64,000 bases of DNA, taken from positions 117,778-181,777 of the forward strand of contig CALLLW010000010.1 of assembly GCA_938007995.1 (NCBI GenBank), read 5' to 3'. Under the pieces are notes generated by a model, which had not been told where the DNA came from, ran no database searches, and saw only the letters and a list, made by a program, of their open reading frames with translations. Within the stretch, counting starts at the first letter, position 1. Each line of letters begins with the position of its first letter. Both the position numbers and the translations under genes were made by a program. The DNA is from an uncultured Granulosicoccaceae bacterium. Its GTDB lineage: Bacteria > Pseudomonadota > Gammaproteobacteria > Granulosicoccales > Granulosicoccaceae. Shown in pieces: positions 62,314 to 64,000 of the stretch.

Positions 62314-63594
62314 ATGACCACAGCACACGCACAAGCGCGCAATCAAAAACAGCAATCAGTAACCTTTGACGACATCGTGATAACGGTGGTCATGGGACGT
62401 GTTACCGATTTCTTCGGTTTCTTCGTATACGCCATTGCTTCAGCAATTATATTTCCGCGTGTCTTTTTTCCTTTTCTCGACCCGTTACCCGCAACACTGT
62501 GGTCGTTTGCTATTTTTTCTCTGGCCTTTCTGGCGCGACCTCTGGCAAGCGGCTTGGGCAGAATAATACAGCGAAAAATCGGCCGTCCCGGTAAAGTCAC
62601 ACTGGCATTGATGATTCTGGGCACATCGACCGTCGGCATTGGTTTGCTGCCGAGTTATGAAACAGCAGGTATCGCCGCGCCCATACTGCTTGCGGTGCTG
62701 CGCTTTGTACAAGGCATCGGGCTTGGCGGCGCATGGGATGGTATAACGCTGCAGTTAAAGTCAGCCGCTCCCGATGATCGGCAGGGCCGTTATGGCATGA
62801 TCGCCCAGCTCGGTGGCCCGATTGGTTTTTGTGTCGCCGCAGCGCTGTTTTTTGTACTGACCGGATTTCTCACACCTGAAGAACTTTACGGTTACGGCTG
62901 GCGGTTTGCATTTTTTGCGGTGATGGCGGTAAACGTAGTGTCTTTATTCGCCCGCTTGCGGCTCATGACGACCACCTTCGGCGACGATGAAGATGAAACG
63001 CTTTTAAAGTCCGCGCCATTGGCAGACCTTGTTCGTGATCAAAGCAAGACAATCGTATTGTCTGCACTGCTACCTCTGGCAAGCTATGCAGTGTTTCACA
63101 TGGTGACCGTTTTCCCACTCAGTTACAGTCTTCTTTTTACTGAACACTCGATAAGCACAATTTTGTTATGGCAGTTATTGGGCGGAGCATTAGCAGTGGT
63201 TGCGGTTATTTTATCTGGCATCCTTGCAGATAGGTTTTCAAAAAGACTGGTCCTATGGGTTAGTTGCGCACTGATTCTTGTGCTTAGTGCTACCATCGGC
63301 ACGGTTGAAACCAATCCTGCTGTATTCGTCGTGTTCGGGTTTATTGTTCTCGGTTTATCATACGGCCAGTCAAGCTCAATTATCCCGAATCGCTTTCGTC
63401 CGGAATACAGATACTCCGGTGCAGCGATGTCAACGAATCTATCGTGGATTCTGGGTGCAGCTTTCGCACCGTTCGTCGGGTTGCTACTCGCATCCACCTT
63501 CGGGCTGTGGGCTGCAGCACTCTATATGATATCGGGTGCACTGGTGACGGTTGTTGCACTGACGATGCTGGAGGGAAGACTGAAGGCTGGTTAA
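62314..63594 (+). CDS. MFS transporter, metabolite:H+ symporter (MHS) type
   Basis: 426 residues from ATG 62314; a TTG 12 bases upstream is possible. About 12 hydrophobic segments with the loop signature RVTDFFGFFVYAIASAIIFP in helix 1 and RPLASGLGRIIQRKIGRPGK in the loop after helix 2, matching the MHS group (ProP/ShiA-like). The second half contains SGILADRFSKRLVLWVSC. It imports small solutes such as organic acids, shikimate or betaine by proton symport. The substrate is unknown. It is divergent from cyoA with 190 bases between. Confidence 0.85.
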   Translation: MTTAHAQARNQKQQSVTFDDIVITVVMGRVTDFFGFFVYAIASAIIFPRVFFPFLDPLPATLWSFAIFSLAFLARPLASGLGRIIQRKIGRPGKVTLALMILGTSTVGIGLLPSYETAGIAAPILLAVLRFVQGIGLGGAWDGITLQLKSAAPDDRQGRYGMIAQLGGPIGFCVAAALFFVLTGFLTPEELYGYGWRFAFFAVMAVNVVSLFARLRLMTTTFGDDEDETLLKSAPLADLVRDQSKTIVLSALLPLASYAVFHMVTVFPLSYSLLFTEHSISTILLWQLLGGALAVVAVILSGILADRFSKRLVLWVSCALILVLSATIGTVETNPAVFVVFGFIVLGLSYGQSSSIIPNRFRPEYRYSGAAMSTNLSWILGAAFAPFVGLLLASTFGLWAAALYMISGALVTVVALTMLEGRLKAG

Positions 63595-63868
63595 CACTCA
63601 GGCACTGCGCAAACACACTGGCAGGGTAAACCTGTATCGGACAACAGCGCCCCATGCTTCTGTGCAGTATTCGAGCTCATTAGTCTCATGCAGGGCGTGG
63701 CTCTCCATGCTACTACCGTAACATCAGCATCGGCTTTTGTGTATTGCAAATAAGCCGACAGCTAAGAAGGTTTGAAAACTAACTGTGTCCGTAATCCTTG
63801 TCTGGAGTTACAATGCAGCTGTGCTACTTATCTTTAACACTGATGGTTCAGCTGGCCACAATAAAGAT
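63595..63868. other. Intergenic stretch after the MHS transporter
   Basis: No ribosome site or protein-like frame, no repeat-family copy. It leads into the hairpin cluster at 63869. Confidence 0.4.
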
Positions 63869-63975
63869 CCCCCGGCAGAGCCGGGGGTATTTAATGTGAG
63901 CCGCTCAAAGCGGCTGCGGGGTCGCTACGCGGCCCCTCGGTTAGCCACTGAAGTGGCGGGTTACTTCAGTAGATC
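63869..63975. repeat. Cluster of four consecutive hairpins at the window end
   Basis: Four stems follow one another: CCCCCGGC-AGA-GCCGGGGG (63869-63887), AGCCGCT-CAA-AGCGGCT (63899-63915), an eight-base stem GGGGTCGC-TAC-GCGGCCCC (63918-63936) and GCCACT-GA-AGTGGC (63943-63956). Only the first is followed by a T-rich stretch (TATTTAATG), so it may be the terminator of the upstream transporter. Four such stems in 110 bases look like a structured RNA or the end of an IS200/IS605-type element; the window stops before a transposase could be seen. Confidence 0.65.
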
Positions 63976-64000
63976 TAACTGATCTACGCGAATGTCTTCC

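Overview
The window looks like chromosome from a marine or soil-type heterotrophic gammaproteobacterium of moderate GC. This rests on bacterial gene order (ilvI-ilvH-pssA, then a holD-like gene, rimI and, across a divergent gene, prfC), a cytochrome bo3 oxidase operon, many small-molecule catabolism genes, and several families of short interspersed repeats. Granulosicoccaceae or another deep Chromatiales-like lineage would fit, but that is an impression, not a result. I see no rRNA, tRNA, CRISPR array, prophage or complete insertion sequence.

Layout. 1-9.9 kb is conserved housekeeping: a BepA-like periplasmic protease (cut by the window edge), acetolactate synthase (ilvI/ilvH), phosphatidylserine synthase, a HolD-like clamp-loader subunit, RimI, a secreted beta-helix protein and release factor 3. 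10-14.6 kb holds an M20 peptidase, methylmalonate-semialdehyde dehydrogenase and a sugar-phosphate isomerase-like enzyme, separated by REP-like and MITE-like repeats. 14.7-16.3 kb is a long reverse transcriptase resembling myxobacterial retron RTs, with a candidate promoter and a leader of about 145 nt containing three dyads; it is the most unusual locus here. 16.6-34.2 kb is a catabolic stretch: a tartrate/malate dehydrogenase with a haloacetate-dehalogenase-like hydrolase, an M24 peptidase, a MttB-family methyltransferase, an FAH-family hydrolase, a VOC protein, an MFS carrier, a GlcG-like protein, a giant FAD/Fe-S dehydrogenase and a crotonase.

34.2-46.8 kb is envelope and signalling: small membrane or secreted proteins, a BON protein, a GAF histidine kinase, a HiPIP, a lipoprotein hydrolase, and an ECF sigma/anti-sigma pair next to a DUF4331 protein, two lipoproteins and a DUF4198 protein, which may be one regulated module. 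47-56.6 kb has a fused enoyl-CoA hydratase/3-hydroxyacyl-CoA dehydrogenase, the putrescine genes puuA-puuB with a nearby aldehyde dehydrogenase, a quinone oxidoreductase and its divergent LysR regulator. 57.3-62.1 kb is cyoABCD plus a SURF1 gene, followed by an MHS-type carrier and a cluster of hairpins at the window end.

Repeats and decay. Three repeat families recur: a REP/BIME-like inverted pair (13.3, 19.4 and 49.1 kb, the last in a 148-bp tandem array), a MITE-like element of 181-182 bp (two copies) and a MITE-like element of exactly 167 bp (three copies). Gene remnants are visible for an aldehyde dehydrogenase, an endonuclease/exonuclease/phosphatase-family enzyme and a secreted DUF1554-like protein, so intergenic space here is partly decayed coding sequence.
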